Source: Neiella marina (lineage in GTDB: Bacteria; Pseudomonadota; Gammaproteobacteria; Enterobacterales; Neiellaceae). From it: 64,000 nucleotides of DNA. Below are positions 26,336 through 36,005 of this stretch, piece by piece. The notes beneath the pieces are model-generated. The model worked only from the letters and a program-made list of their open reading frames with translations. It had not been told where the DNA came from and did no database searches. The stretch covers positions 1-64,000 of the forward strand of contig NZ_NGNS01000007.1 of assembly GCF_002165625.1 (NCBI RefSeq), given 5' to 3'. The translations under genes and the position numbers were made by a program. The first letter of the stretch is position 1. Each line of letters opens with the position of its first letter.

Positions 26336-27014
26336 GCGTTCGATTTTTTGTGAGCAATGCTGGATTTTTGCTTTCGTAAACCCTTCCCAAGCTACTTTGC
26401 AAAAGCCACTGTAAATTCATTTAAACCCAGTAAAAACAAAGATTAATGGTCACTCACTTTGTTCCGACTGATAGCTCGAACACGTCAAAATTCACCATGT
26501 ATAAATTTGCTAACAACCAATGAAAAATATTAGCGATTGATAACAAAAATTTGCCAAACCAATGTGCAACTGTGTTTGGTCCTGCTGCTATTGAGGGGAT
26601 TGATTGATGATGTTTGGTCATCCCAATTGGCTAGTTGTTGGCTTCTCGTTGTAAACGTTCGCTGCTTTCATTTTTCATTAAGCCCCTTGTTTTATCTGGG
26701 CATACGGGTTGTCAGGCCAAACCATTCTTAAACCCTACGTTAATTAATTAGAATTTCGAAGTATTTTTCGATTGTTTGTCCGTATTACCAATATTGGTAA
26801 GTCCAAATAGCTCTGTTATTATTTTGTTTTTCTGTTTGATTGGTTGTTTATGTGTTGTTACCGGTTGGTTGAACAGTTGATCGTGCTGTGAAACTATTTC
26901 CTCGATTTCTTCCAACAAGTTTTTTGGTTCGAAACAACACACTAACTTTTCAAAAAAGTGGCTTGGATGGATATCACACTACAAAACAAGAGCCACCTAA
27001 CAAGGGGAAAAGGA
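26264..27014. other. Long AT-rich leader of the TonB receptor gene
   Basis: No credible gene lies here; the short open frames lack ribosome sites and family features. The region is strikingly AT-rich and contains the palindrome at 26785-26800 and half of the inverted repeats listed separately. It probably carries the promoter and regulator sites of the receptor gene. Confidence 0.5.
26785..26800. promoter_or_regulatory. 16-base perfect palindrome upstream of the receptor gene
   Basis: TTACCAATATTGGTAA is a perfect palindrome about 215 bases before the receptor start. Its arms repeat the motif of the two inverted repeats at 26206-26335, suggesting sites for one regulator. Confidence 0.5.
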
Positions 27015-30000
27015 ATGCAATTTAAACTTTCAAAAATTGCAGCGTCGGTGATAACGGCATCGACAATTGGCTTTATGTCTACTGGCATTGCAGCAAACGC
27101 TGAAGAACAATCTGACGACGTCGAGATTATTCAGGTCCGTGGCATCTCTGGCAGTTTGGCCGAGTCTGCGCGCCAAAAGCGGTACTCTGATCAGATTGTT
27201 GACGCGGTTGTAGCCGAAGACATCGGTAAGCTTCCAGATAACAACATTGCTGAAGCGTTACAGCGTATTACCGGTGTATCAATTAAATCTGACTTTGGTG
27301 TCGGTGAGAACGTAACGATTCGTGGTATTGACGAAAACCGCGTTGAGTTAAATGGGCGCTCTACCTCGGGTAGTGGCCGTGGCGGTATCTCGCTTTCTGA
27401 TTTTCCATCAAGCTTTTTGAAAACCGTATCGGTTGTTAAGTCGCCTACGGCTGACATGATTGAAGGTGCCTTAGGTGGTACGGTCAACATGCAAACGATT
27501 CGTCCTCTTGAACTGCAAGAGCCAATGGTAGCGATTACGGTCGATGCCGAGTATGCCGACAAAACTGAAAACTGGGCGCCTAAAGTTACCGCAGCTGCCG
27601 GTTCTAACTGGGACTTGGGTGACAATGGCCTGTTCGGTGCGAGTTTCGTTGTTTCATACCTCGACCGTGAAATTCGTCAGGACGAATTCCAAACCAAGAT
27701 GAACTCCTACGACAGCATCGAAGGTTTTGATGAAGTCGGTAATGGTCCAAACGACACCTTTACTGTTCGCAGTGAAAACACGGTTCGGATGAAAGAAGAG
27801 TCTCGCGAGCGCACTGCATATGGTTTATCACTGCAATGGGCGCCACAATCTAACGAAGGCAACATCTACTTAGATTTGAGCTACTCAGAGCTTGAAGGTG
27901 GTCAGGAAGCGCACGACGTACTCGACGTGGTGACTAGCCCAGTTGCTAACGCAAATACATATCAAAGTGGCTCAGGTCAGTTGATGGAATACACGCTATT
28001 GAATGCGTTTGTTTTGAACAAGACCGAAAGCGACTTTGATGAAAACGAAAGCTACTCTCACGCGCTTGGCGGTGATTGGCAGCTGACTGATCAAATACGC
28101 ATGTTCGGTGAAGTTGCGATTACAGGCTCAGAAGAGAACTCTGTTGATTCACAACTGAACTTGCGCCCTGTTGACCGCGAAGCCTATGAGGCTGCCTATG
28201 CAGATGACCCATTCGTTAGTCCTGGCAGCTACATGAATAGAATTGACGCGGACCTGAGCTTCAAGAGCGACAAACTGCCCGGTATCGTTTATAGCGACCC
28301 AACAGCAATGACTAGTGCTGACGGCCAAGCGATTCGTGAAATGTTCTACGACACGGCAAAAACGGAAAACGACGAGACAGCCGTTCGCTTTGACTTGGAA
28401 TACGCTGAGCCGATGGGGGTAGATTGGATTTCTCAAGTGAAGACTGGTGTTCGAGTCACTAACCGTGAGTACGAATTCCAAACTGCTGAGCTTCAAAACG
28501 CCAATGGCAGTACTTTTAAGGATGCCTATAAGAAGGCCAAATATGTGGGTGGCGATAAAGATGGCCAATACGTAACACCTGCATTTATTGACGATCCAAT
28601 TTTTGCTGATGCAATTCATGAAGTGACTTATAAAAATCAATTTGATCAAATTGATGGTTATGGTCCAAATTCTCTGACCGGTCCCTTCGCTGCTTACAAA
28701 GCAAACTTGCTGAGCAACGATCCAGAAGGTGCGTTCTCAAGAATGCAACAGTGGTTGGCAGGTACGACCTACGCGACGACAGGTTCCTTGGCTGACAACA
28801 TGACTAACCTTGAAGATGAGTGGAAATTCATTGAAGAGGACACTCGCGCAGTTTACTTGCAGTTCCACTTGGACTTCGACGAAGTAACCGCCGTTCTTGG
28901 TGGTCGCTACGTGGAAACTGATCTGGATTCTACCATTATCCACGACTACTCAGATGAAGAGTTGGCCGTTCTCTTAGAACAAGACAAGAACCTTTCTGTT
29001 AAAGGTAACAAGCTTACTGGTACCAATGAGTACTCTGATTTCTTGCCTAGCTTGAACGTTAACTGGTCCATCGATGACGATACTATTGCTCGTTTTGCCG
29101 CAGCGAAAGTAATGCGCCGTGCTGATTTTGGTGACTTAAGCCCGGCGTTTGATATCGGTATGACTTTGATTGATGGCACTCAAGGCTCTTACGACCTCGA
29201 TCCAAAACGTGTCACTCAATATGACTTGTCCGTTGAACACTATTTTGGTGAAGGTGGCATGGTTTCGGCTGCGGTGTTCTACAAAGACGTTGAATCGTTC
29301 ACAGTACCCGTAAGTAATTGTGAAGCTAATTCTCGAACAATCAATGACCAATCTGTTGGTGAAGAGTGGCCGAACATCTGTATTCTCGATGAAGCAGGCC
29401 AAAGCCAAAGTGAAGTAAACACCCTACCTGGTGATACCGTTGGCGGCGAACAAATCGTTGAAGACCTGCGTAACCAAGGCTTGACTGGTATTACCATTAG
29501 CCGTGAAACCAACGGTGGTAGTGGTGAAGTTTATGGTGTCGAACTGGCCTATCAGCAAACCTTCGATTTCTTGCCTGGCCCTTGGGCTGGATTAGGTATT
29601 GTCACCAACTACACCTATGCAGACAGTGAACAGCCTAACAAGCTGCCATTGGAGAACATCTCTGAGCATGCGTTCAACTTCCAGTTGTACTGGGAGTGGG
29701 AAGGGTTCCAAACTCGTTTAGCTTATAACTGGCGTGACGAATTCATGGATGAAGAAGATTACGGCAAACGTACCTGGCAAGGTGGTAAGAAGGGTTATGG
29801 CTCAGACTTCAACAGAACTGACCCTGATGCTGACAACTATGACCCAACGGCTGGTAACGTCTACCGCGAAGCTCGTGGCCAGTGGGATTACTCTGCCAGC
29901 TACGACATTGACGAGACTTGGACTGTTGTCGGTAACGTCGTGAACTTGACTGGTGAGCCGCTGATCTACACCACGGCTCAGGGTCATGACTTCCGCAATA

Positions 30001-30047
30001 CCGAAGCTGACCGCCGTTATACCCTTGGTGTCCGCGCCAAGTTCTAA
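27015..30047 (+). CDS. TonB-dependent receptor, TIGR01782 type
   Basis: This 1010-residue outer-membrane receptor has a signal peptide ending ANA (about residue 29) and then a TonB-box region, EIIQVRGISGSLAESARQKR. The plug domain contains DNNIAEALQRITGVSI and the barrel ends YTLGVRAKF. This arrangement is characteristic of the Xanthomonas/Caulobacter-type receptors often used for oligosaccharides or other large substrates. The ATG at 27015 follows AGGA; the longer frame from 26958 lacks a signal peptide at its start. No hydrolase or regulator is adjacent, so the substrate is open. Confidence 0.93.
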   Translation: MQFKLSKIAASVITASTIGFMSTGIAANAEEQSDDVEIIQVRGISGSLAESARQKRYSDQIVDAVVAEDIGKLPDNNIAEALQRITGVSIKSDFGVGENVTIRGIDENRVELNGRSTSGSGRGGISLSDFPSSFLKTVSVVKSPTADMIEGALGGTVNMQTIRPLELQEPMVAITVDAEYADKTENWAPKVTAAAGSNWDLGDNGLFGASFVVSYLDREIRQDEFQTKMNSYDSIEGFDEVGNGPNDTFTVRSENTVRMKEESRERTAYGLSLQWAPQSNEGNIYLDLSYSELEGGQEAHDVLDVVTSPVANANTYQSGSGQLMEYTLLNAFVLNKTESDFDENESYSHALGGDWQLTDQIRMFGEVAITGSEENSVDSQLNLRPVDREAYEAAYADDPFVSPGSYMNRIDADLSFKSDKLPGIVYSDPTAMTSADGQAIREMFYDTAKTENDETAVRFDLEYAEPMGVDWISQVKTGVRVTNREYEFQTAELQNANGSTFKDAYKKAKYVGGDKDGQYVTPAFIDDPIFADAIHEVTYKNQFDQIDGYGPNSLTGPFAAYKANLLSNDPEGAFSRMQQWLAGTTYATTGSLADNMTNLEDEWKFIEEDTRAVYLQFHLDFDEVTAVLGGRYVETDLDSTIIHDYSDEELAVLLEQDKNLSVKGNKLTGTNEYSDFLPSLNVNWSIDDDTIARFAAAKVMRRADFGDLSPAFDIGMTLIDGTQGSYDLDPKRVTQYDLSVEHYFGEGGMVSAAVFYKDVESFTVPVSNCEANSRTINDQSVGEEWPNICILDEAGQSQSEVNTLPGDTVGGEQIVEDLRNQGLTGITISRETNGGSGEVYGVELAYQQTFDFLPGPWAGLGIVTNYTYADSEQPNKLPLENISEHAFNFQLYWEWEGFQTRLAYNWRDEFMDEEDYGKRTWQGGKKGYGSDFNRTDPDADNYDPTAGNVYREARGQWDYSASYDIDETWTVVGNVVNLTGEPLIYTTAQGHDFRNTEADRRYTLGVRAKF

Positions 30048-30072
30048 CTTGACGAGCACTTAGACTAGTAAC

Positions 30073-30104
30073 AAGCGAGCCTTTATGGCTCGCTTTCTTG
30101 TTTG
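30073..30104 (+). terminator. Terminator of the TonB receptor gene
   Basis: AAGCGAGCC (30073-30081) pairs with GGCTCGCTT (30087-30095), followed by a T-rich tract, 26 bases after the stop. Confidence 0.85.
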
Positions 30105-30147
30105 TCGTAACTTTACTTTTAGCGAAGGAATTTAGAGCACAACCTAA

Positions 30148-30858
30148 CTAGGCAAGCGTAAAAGCACTGTTGGTTGCAATGGCAGTTTTTGCGCCGCCGA
30201 CCGTTATCCAGTAACTTGTTGGCTCGCCAATGATTTGTGCCTGATTGCCGCTAACTAACAAACCGTTACCTTCTGGCATCGCCAGCACACGCTCAGTTGG
30301 ATTCAGCGCCAAGTATTCTGTCAAGCGTTGCAAGCGGGTTTCACCGTTGTGTTCATCTGGTTTCCACTCGGTGTAGTGTGGATTGAGTTGGAATGGCACA
30401 AAATCGAGCGCTGCTAAACTTGGCGGTTCGATAATCGGCATGTCATTGGTGGTACGGATCGTGGGTCCGGCGATATTTGAACCAGCGCTCCAACCAACAT
30501 ACGGCATGCCCTCGTTAACGCGAATTTTCAAAGGCTCCATTAACTGCAATGCATACAAGCGCTCGAGTAAGCGAAAGGTATTGCCGCCGCCAACAAACAC
30601 TGCATCGGCGTCAAAGATCGCTTGATCGGGTTTGTCATAGTCATCGATGTTGCGAATTTCGACAGCTAGCGGAGCCAGGGCTTGCTGTACCATGTCGGTG
30701 TAATCGCTATGTGTCACCGTCACGCCAGCATACGGGATAAAAACGATGCGCTTAATCGAGGCATCAATCAGTGGTTTGATCAGGGGCAGGGCGTGGGATA
30801 AGTATGGTGTATTGCCAGCGCGAGAGGCGCTCAATAGTAACAAATGTTTATTGTTCAT
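30148..30858 (-). CDS. pepE: Dipeptidase E (alpha-aspartyl dipeptidase)
   Basis: This 236-residue S51-family serine peptidase hydrolyses Asp-Xaa dipeptides. The nucleophile serine is in GWSAGSNIAGPTI near 120, preceded by VFVGGGNTFRLL; the histidine is in LNPHYTEW. Length fits E. coli PepE (229). The start at 30858 gives MNNKHLLLLSAS; the 22-residue upstream extension has no family counterpart. Monocistronic, divergent from htpX. Confidence 0.93.
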   Translation of the reverse strand: MNNKHLLLLSASRAGNTPYLSHALPLIKPLIDASIKRIVFIPYAGVTVTHSDYTDMVQQALAPLAVEIRNIDDYDKPDQAIFDADAVFVGGGNTFRLLERLYALQLMEPLKIRVNEGMPYVGWSAGSNIAGPTIRTTNDMPIIEPPSLAALDFVPFQLNPHYTEWKPDEHNGETRLQRLTEYLALNPTERVLAMPEGNGLLVSGNQAQIIGEPTSYWITVGGAKTAIATNSAFTLA

Positions 30859-31011
30859 ATTAGATTCAGAAAACTCTGTCAGAGTAGTTAGGTTACCATA
30901 AGCAGGGAGTGGCTCCAGAAACAAAACCTGAATGACAAGCCTTGAAACTCTGCACTAGTTCCCCAATTATCTGTTTTATACCCATAAATAAAGTGACTGG
31001 ATGAGGAAGCC

Positions 31012-31890
31012 ATGAAGCGTATAGCTTTGTTTTTATTGACCAACATTGCAGTGATGGTGGTGTTTAGTATTGCACTCAACATTATTTTTGCTCTGTTTGG
31101 CATTCAAGATACTCGTAGCATTACCGGACTCGCTATTTTTGCTGGTTTGTTTGGTTTTGGTGGTGCGTTTGTCAGCCTTTACATGAGTAAATGGATGGCC
31201 AAACGTTCGACAGGTGCTCATGTTATCGAGCAACCGCGGAATGACGCCGAACGCTGGTTAGTCGAAACGGTAGAGCGTCAGGCGCGCACTGCCGGCATCG
31301 CCATGCCGGAAGTGGCAATTTACGATTCACCCGATATGAACGCATTCGCCACCGGCCCTAGCAAGAACAATTCGTTGGTGGCTGTTTCGACCGGCTTACT
31401 GACGTCAATGGACAAAGATGAAGTTGAAGCAGTACTGGGCCATGAAGTAAGCCACGTTGCCAATGGTGATATGGTGACCATGACGCTAATTCAGGGCATC
31501 GTAAACACCTTCGTTATCTTCTTAGCGCGCTTGATTGCCCAGGCAATTAGCTCTGCGGTCGCTCGCAATGATGAAGATGGCCAGGGCTTGGGATGGTTGG
31601 CGTACACAGGTGTGGTTATTGTGCTGGAAATTGTTTTCGGTTTGCTGGCTAGTATTATCGTGATGTGGTTCTCGCGGCGCCGAGAATACATAGCCGATGC
31701 TGGCGGAGCCTATCTCACCAGTAATCAAACCATGATTAAAGCGCTACGTCGCCTAAGTCGCAGCCACGAACCGCAAATGGAAGGACAGTTAGCGGCGTTT
31801 TGCATCAATGGTAAATCTAGCATGGCGGAACTGTTTATGAGCCACCCACCGATCGAAAAACGCATTGCTGCGTTAGAAGCTGCTCGCTAG
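31012..31890 (+). CDS. htpX: Membrane zinc protease HtpX
   Basis: This 292-residue inner-membrane M48 metalloprotease takes part in quality control of membrane proteins. Two N-terminal membrane helices (about 5-25 and 35-55) precede the zinc site HEVSH at 144-148. The third ligand glutamate is probably in [13 protein letters not shown] near 224. Two further hydrophobic segments lie between (155-177 and 195-215). Length equals E. coli HtpX (293). A strong terminator follows. Confidence 0.96.
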   Translation: MKRIALFLLTNIAVMVVFSIALNIIFALFGIQDTRSITGLAIFAGLFGFGGAFVSLYMSKWMAKRSTGAHVIEQPRNDAERWLVETVERQARTAGIAMPEVAIYDSPDMNAFATGPSKNNSLVAVSTGLLTSMDKDEVEAVLGHEVSHVANGDMVTMTLIQGIVNTFVIFLARLIAQAISSAVARNDEDGQGLGWLAYTGVVIVLEIVFGLLASIIVMWFSRRREYIADAGGAYLTSNQTMIKALRRLSRSHEPQMEGQLAAFCINGKSSMAELFMSHPPIEKRIAALEAAR

Positions 31891-31923
31891 AAGCACTTTA
31901 TTGAAGCTAGAAACTAAGATATA

Positions 31924-31950
31924 AACTCCCGCTTGTCGGGAGTTTTTTTA
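31924..31950 (+). terminator. Terminator of htpX
   Basis: AACTCCCG (31924-31931) pairs with CGGGAGTT (31937-31944), followed by a run of T, 34 bases after the stop. Confidence 0.9.
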
Positions 31951-31964
31951 CAGGTGCTTTTCGG

Positions 31965-32453
31965 ATGACAACCAACAAACGAATCGACTCAGTTCTTATG
32001 GTTTGCATGGGCAATATATGCCGCTCGCCCACTGCCGAGGCGGTATTCCGTCAACATGCGGCGCAACATCAAGTTACCGTTCATATCGATAGTGCCGGTA
32101 CTATTGGCTACCACGTCGGTAAAAAGCCCGATCCAAGAAGCATGGAAGCAGGTCAAGCGCGCGGTTATGACTTTGAATCGATTCGTTCTCGCCGTGTTGT
32201 GGTTGAGGATTTTGAACATTTCGATTTATTGTTAGCGATGGATCAAGCCAACTATGAAGACTTAATCGCACTTTGCCCAGATGAGTCACTACGCGACAAA
32301 GTGGTGTTAATGCTCGATTTCTCTGAGCAACAAAAATACAGCGAAGTGCCGGATCCCTATTATGGTGGCCAACGTGGTTTTGAACTTGTACTGGATTTAA
32401 TTGAAGATGCCAGTCAAGGCTTAGTACAGCACATCATTCAATCGCAACGTTAG
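31965..32453 (+). CDS. Low-molecular-weight protein tyrosine phosphatase
   Basis: This 162-residue cysteine-dependent phosphatase has its active-site loop CMGNICRS at residues 14-21 (nucleophile Cys14, Arg20) and the general acid in VPDPYYGG near 128. It resembles Wzb/YfkJ-type enzymes. No capsule or tyrosine-kinase genes are adjacent, so its target is unknown. Start ATG with AGG about ten bases upstream. Confidence 0.93.
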   Translation: MTTNKRIDSVLMVCMGNICRSPTAEAVFRQHAAQHQVTVHIDSAGTIGYHVGKKPDPRSMEAGQARGYDFESIRSRRVVVEDFEHFDLLLAMDQANYEDLIALCPDESLRDKVVLMLDFSEQQKYSEVPDPYYGGQRGFELVLDLIEDASQGLVQHIIQSQR

Positions 32454-32489
32454 GTTAAGCCCCTTAGTTTGTTGCAGTTTCGTTAGCGC

Positions 32490-32665
32490 TAGGGTATAAA
32501 ACGGCGCAAATGGTACTCGCAAGAGTTTAATAGGGAATGCGGTGAAAGACCGCAGCTGTTCCCGCAACTGTATAACGGTCTGATAAGCACACGCCACTGA
32601 CGGCAATAAACGTTGGGAAGGCGCTTATTGGTTGTGCCCGTTGAGCCAGGAGACCTGCCATCGAC
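32490..32665 (+). ncRNA. Cobalamin riboswitch upstream of btuF
   Basis: The element carries the conserved core segments of the adenosylcobalamin family: AATAGGGAA near 32530, the pseudoknot region with CCCGCAACTGT, and the B12 box GAGCCAGGAGACCTGCCA at 32643-32660. Boundaries are approximate. It is expected to shut down btuF when B12 is plentiful. Confidence 0.9.
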
Positions 32666-32711
32666 CTCTTTTTGGTATCACCAAGCGGGTAACTTGGCGC
32701 TGATCATCTCT

Positions 32712-32733
32712 GCTGAGCGATTGTTCGCTCAGC
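32712..32733 (+). promoter_or_regulatory. Hairpin between riboswitch and btuF
   Basis: GCTGAGCGA (32712-32720) pairs perfectly with TCGCTCAGC (32725-32733) around a four-base loop. There is no T-run, so it is more likely part of the expression platform or a leader structure than a terminator. Confidence 0.5.
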
Positions 32734-32794
32734 GGCGGATATGTGCCTTGTCGTTCGGCCCTTTGGTGACGTTAGTGTTATTCAGAGAAGGCTT

Positions 32795-33724
32795 ATGGTG
32801 TTTGGGCATCGATCCGGCAACCGACATATTCAGCATTTACTAAGCACAGTCTTTGCCTTGGTTTGCATTCTAATGGCAGCTCCTGTTGCAGCCACCATAT
32901 CCGACAGCAAGCTGACAGCACTCGCTAGTAACCAATCGCCGCCAGCGAGAATTATTGCTCTGGCACCGAATCTTGTGGAACTTATCTATGCGCTTGGTGG
33001 CGGCCAACAACTCGTTGGTGTTGTCGAGCATTCTAATTTCCCTGCCGAGGCACTGCTGCTACCAACAGTGGGTAACTATGCCCAAATCAATATGGAACAA
33101 GTTTTGGCATTAAAGCCAGATCTGGTGTTGGCTTGGCGTGGTGGTACGTCACCGCAAGCGGTGAAGCGGCTCGAAGCATTGGGTCTGGCGGTTCATTGGC
33201 AGGACATCAACAATTATGATGATGTCGCAACGGCATTGATTCAGCTAGGTCAGTTGTTAGGCCGAATGGACCAAGCCCATCAGCTAGCACAATCGTTCAA
33301 CCAGCAACTGGCTAGAGTGCGGCAGCAATTCCAAAGCAAAGCCAAACTAACGGCTTTTTATGAATTATGGCCGCAACCACTAACCACTGTTGGTAAAGGC
33401 AGTTGGCCACAACAAAGCTTAGAGCTATGTGGTGTAACCAATGTTTTTCTCAATGCCATTGGTGAGTATCCCCACGTCAGCGTTGAACATGTGGTTGGTG
33501 CGCGACCACAGCTGATTATTCAACCGAAGGACTCAGCCCGAGGCATAGAGCTGACCAACTGGCAAAAGTGGCCGCAAATTCCAGCGGTTGCGAATCAAGC
33601 CATGCTTTATCCGGATTCCGATCAACTTCATCGAATGACACCCAGAGCACTTGATGAAGCAGAACGGTTATGTCAACGAGTCGATCACTTTCGCAATTTG
33701 TATCGCTCGGTGGCACAACAGTAG
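32795..33724 (+). CDS. btuF: Vitamin B12-binding periplasmic protein BtuF
   Basis: This 309-residue class III binding protein delivers cobalamin to the BtuCD transporter. The signal peptide is about the first 35 residues, including STVFALVCILMAAPVAA. The core starts RIIALAPNLVELIYALGGGQQLVGV and continues with LKPDLVLAW and PHVSVEHVVGARPQLII, all typical of BtuF. The ATG at 32795 follows AGAGAAGG. The position behind a cobalamin riboswitch and before btuB supports the call. btuC and btuD are not in the window. Confidence 0.9.
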   Translation: MVFGHRSGNRHIQHLLSTVFALVCILMAAPVAATISDSKLTALASNQSPPARIIALAPNLVELIYALGGGQQLVGVVEHSNFPAEALLLPTVGNYAQINMEQVLALKPDLVLAWRGGTSPQAVKRLEALGLAVHWQDINNYDDVATALIQLGQLLGRMDQAHQLAQSFNQQLARVRQQFQSKAKLTAFYELWPQPLTTVGKGSWPQQSLELCGVTNVFLNAIGEYPHVSVEHVVGARPQLIIQPKDSARGIELTNWQKWPQIPAVANQAMLYPDSDQLHRMTPRALDEAERLCQRVDHFRNLYRSVAQQ

Positions 33725-33756
33725 TAGCGACAATCAGTCGCTAGATTCTAGATTTT

Positions 33757-33897
33757 AGGTGCCCGTAAGGGTGAAACGGGAAGTTGGTGGGAGACCAACG
33801 CTGCCCCCGCAACGGTAACTGTGATGCGTTGTGAAGACCACTGGTTAAATAACTGGGAAGGTACAACGTGAATAGCAGCAGCCCGGAGACCGGCCTA
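33757..33897 (+). ncRNA. Cobalamin riboswitch upstream of btuB
   Basis: The core segments are again visible: GGTGCCCG at the 5' side, GGGTGAAACGGGAA, CCCCGCAACGGTAACTGT, and the B12 box AGCCCGGAGACCGGCCT at 33880-33896. The aptamer ends within 20 bases of the first btuB start codon, so translational control is likely. Confidence 0.92.
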
Positions 33898-33913
33898 AAT
33901 ATAACAACACAGG

Positions 33914-35788
33914 ATGAAGTACGGAGGGTGCTTCAGAAAATATATGATAGTTATAGGGAAACACAAACGTTCACTCGCGTTAGCAATTACCACTGCATTG
34001 GCGACTGCTTCATTTGCCAGTGTCGCCGACGATGGCACTGAGCGACTCATTGTGACGGGCAGTCGTATGCCGGTTGATAGCGAGCAAATCATTGCTCAAG
34101 TGGCTGTTATCGATCGGTCTGATCTCGCTGCAATGCAAGCCAAGTCTATCGCCGATGCGCTCGCACCGATTGCCGGCGTTGATATCGCCCAACTCGGCGG
34201 TGCAGGGCAGCAGTCTAGTGTCTTCACTCGCGGTACTAACTCCAATCATACTTTGATTTTGGTCGATGGTGTTCGGGTCGGCTCGGCAACCTTGGGCTAC
34301 AAGGAACTATCAACCATTCCGGTTCAGCAAATTGAGCGTATTGAGGTATTAAAGGGGCCGCGCGCAGCGTTGTGGGGCTCGGAAGCACTCGGCGGTGTGA
34401 TTCACATTTACACCCGTCGTCTCGATGATGGTCAATATCAGTTGGCCGCCCAAGCTGGTTCTGATTCGTACAAGAGTCTGAATAGCGCTGTGGGCATTGG
34501 CTACCAAACGGGTAGTTCTACCATTGCCCTTAGCTATGAAGATAGCGATGGCTTTGATGTCCGTGACGATGGTGAAGATGATGACGATGGCTACGATAAC
34601 TGGTCAGCGGCGTTACGCGGTGACTATGCAATTAATCAGGCGGTAACCTTAGATTGGGTCGCGCAACTTGATGATGGTAGCCTCGATTACGATAGTTTCG
34701 GTGTCGATAACCGACAGGACTACCGCAATCACTTGTTAATGTTGAACACCAGTTATGATAGTGGCGCCCTGCGAAGTGACTTTACTGTTGCACAAAGTCG
34801 CGACAGCCAGATTAGCTTCATTGATTACTTTGACTTCTTTAGCGGCGATCTAGTTGAGGACAAGTCCAGTTTTGAAACGCGCCGCAGCCAAGTCACCAGC
34901 GTTAACCGCTATGCATTGACATCTACATTAACCCTCACCGGTGGCGCAGATTGGTACCGCGATGAGGTTAAAGCGACCAGTGACTTTACTGTCGAAGAGC
35001 GCGATACATGGGCCGTGTTTGGTCATGCATCTTATGACACTGGCGATTGGCTTGCCGAAGCAGCGTTGCGTTACGATGACGTTGAAAAAGTCGACTCCGA
35101 AGTGACTTACAATGCCAGCTTTGGTTATCGGTTTAGCTCGCAGCTGACGATCGGGTTGACCGCCGGACATGCGTTCAAAGCGCCGACATTTAACGACCTG
35201 TATTATCCTGAATCCTTTGGTTTTGCCGGCAACCCAGATTTAAAACCTGAAACATCGGATAGCTACGAGTTGTTGTTGCGCTCTGACTTTGCCAGTATCG
35301 CAGTGGATGCAAGTCTGTACAGAACCGAGATTGATGACTTAATCGATGGTTATGTCTGTGATGAAAATTGGAACTGTTCACCACAGAATGTTGATAGCGC
35401 AACGATCAAAGGCGGCGAAGTGACCGCAATAACCAGTTTATTGGGTATCGATCATCAATTAGCGCTTTCCTACATGGACGCGACCGACGATGGCACTGGC
35501 AGTCAACTCAACCGACGGCCGCACAAAACCGCAGGTTATCAGGCCAGCGTTAGTTGGCAAAACGTCGATCTATTATTCGCTTACGACTACGTGGGCGAAC
35601 GAAATGATGCTGGTGAAAGATTGAAGGCTTACCAAACTGTCGACCTCGCATTGAGTTACCACCTCAGCAAACAATGGGTACTCCGTGCCAAGGCCGACAA
35701 TGTTTTCGACGAAAACTATGCTTCGGCAGTGGGTTACAATGTGCCCGGCGCGCAGTATTTCTTGACTGTAGAATTTGCCAATAACTAA
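33914..35788 (+). CDS. btuB: TonB-dependent vitamin B12 receptor BtuB
   Basis: This outer-membrane barrel of up to 624 residues imports cobalamin with TonB. The signal peptide ends near ASVADD, the TonB box is ERLIVTGSR, and the plug contains IADALAPIAGVDIAQLGGAGQQSSVFTRG. The barrel ends with a C-terminal aromatic-type strand (YFLTVEFANN). An in-frame ATG at 33944 gives a shorter, more conventional signal peptide but has poor ribosome-site spacing; the start is undecided. Its cobalamin riboswitch makes the substrate assignment firm. Confidence 0.92.
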   Translation: MKYGGCFRKYMIVIGKHKRSLALAITTALATASFASVADDGTERLIVTGSRMPVDSEQIIAQVAVIDRSDLAAMQAKSIADALAPIAGVDIAQLGGAGQQSSVFTRGTNSNHTLILVDGVRVGSATLGYKELSTIPVQQIERIEVLKGPRAALWGSEALGGVIHIYTRRLDDGQYQLAAQAGSDSYKSLNSAVGIGYQTGSSTIALSYEDSDGFDVRDDGEDDDDGYDNWSAALRGDYAINQAVTLDWVAQLDDGSLDYDSFGVDNRQDYRNHLLMLNTSYDSGALRSDFTVAQSRDSQISFIDYFDFFSGDLVEDKSSFETRRSQVTSVNRYALTSTLTLTGGADWYRDEVKATSDFTVEERDTWAVFGHASYDTGDWLAEAALRYDDVEKVDSEVTYNASFGYRFSSQLTIGLTAGHAFKAPTFNDLYYPESFGFAGNPDLKPETSDSYELLLRSDFASIAVDASLYRTEIDDLIDGYVCDENWNCSPQNVDSATIKGGEVTAITSLLGIDHQLALSYMDATDDGTGSQLNRRPHKTAGYQASVSWQNVDLLFAYDYVGERNDAGERLKAYQTVDLALSYHLSKQWVLRAKADNVFDENYASAVGYNVPGAQYFLTVEFANN

Positions 35789-35811
35789 ACCGTGCTCAAC
35801 CACTATTCTGA

Positions 35812-35842
35812 AAAAGCCGCTATTTCAAGCGGCTTTTTTTTA
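35812..35842 (+). terminator. Terminator of btuB
   Basis: AAAAGCCGCT (35812-35821) pairs with AGCGGCTTTT (35828-35837), followed by eight T. Confidence 0.92.
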
Positions 35843-36005
35843 ACCAATTGAGATCTTGTTCACAATTGCCTAATGAGATTTTAACAGGCTGTTTGAACCA
35901 CGATCCGGGTCGCAGATTTTAACTGACTGCAATTATAAATTGGCGCTCGAAGTCACCGCTCAACGGTCCAGATAGACCGAGCTGAGCATTTTGAAGGACG
36001 CCATC

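Noticed and set aside
26537-26942. Open frames of 64 residues on each strand in the TonB receptor leader
   Set aside because: AT-rich, no credible ribosome site and no recognisable protein features.
27191-29512. Minus-strand open frames of 68-166 residues across the TonB receptor
   Set aside because: Antisense shadows of a well-supported receptor gene; no family features.
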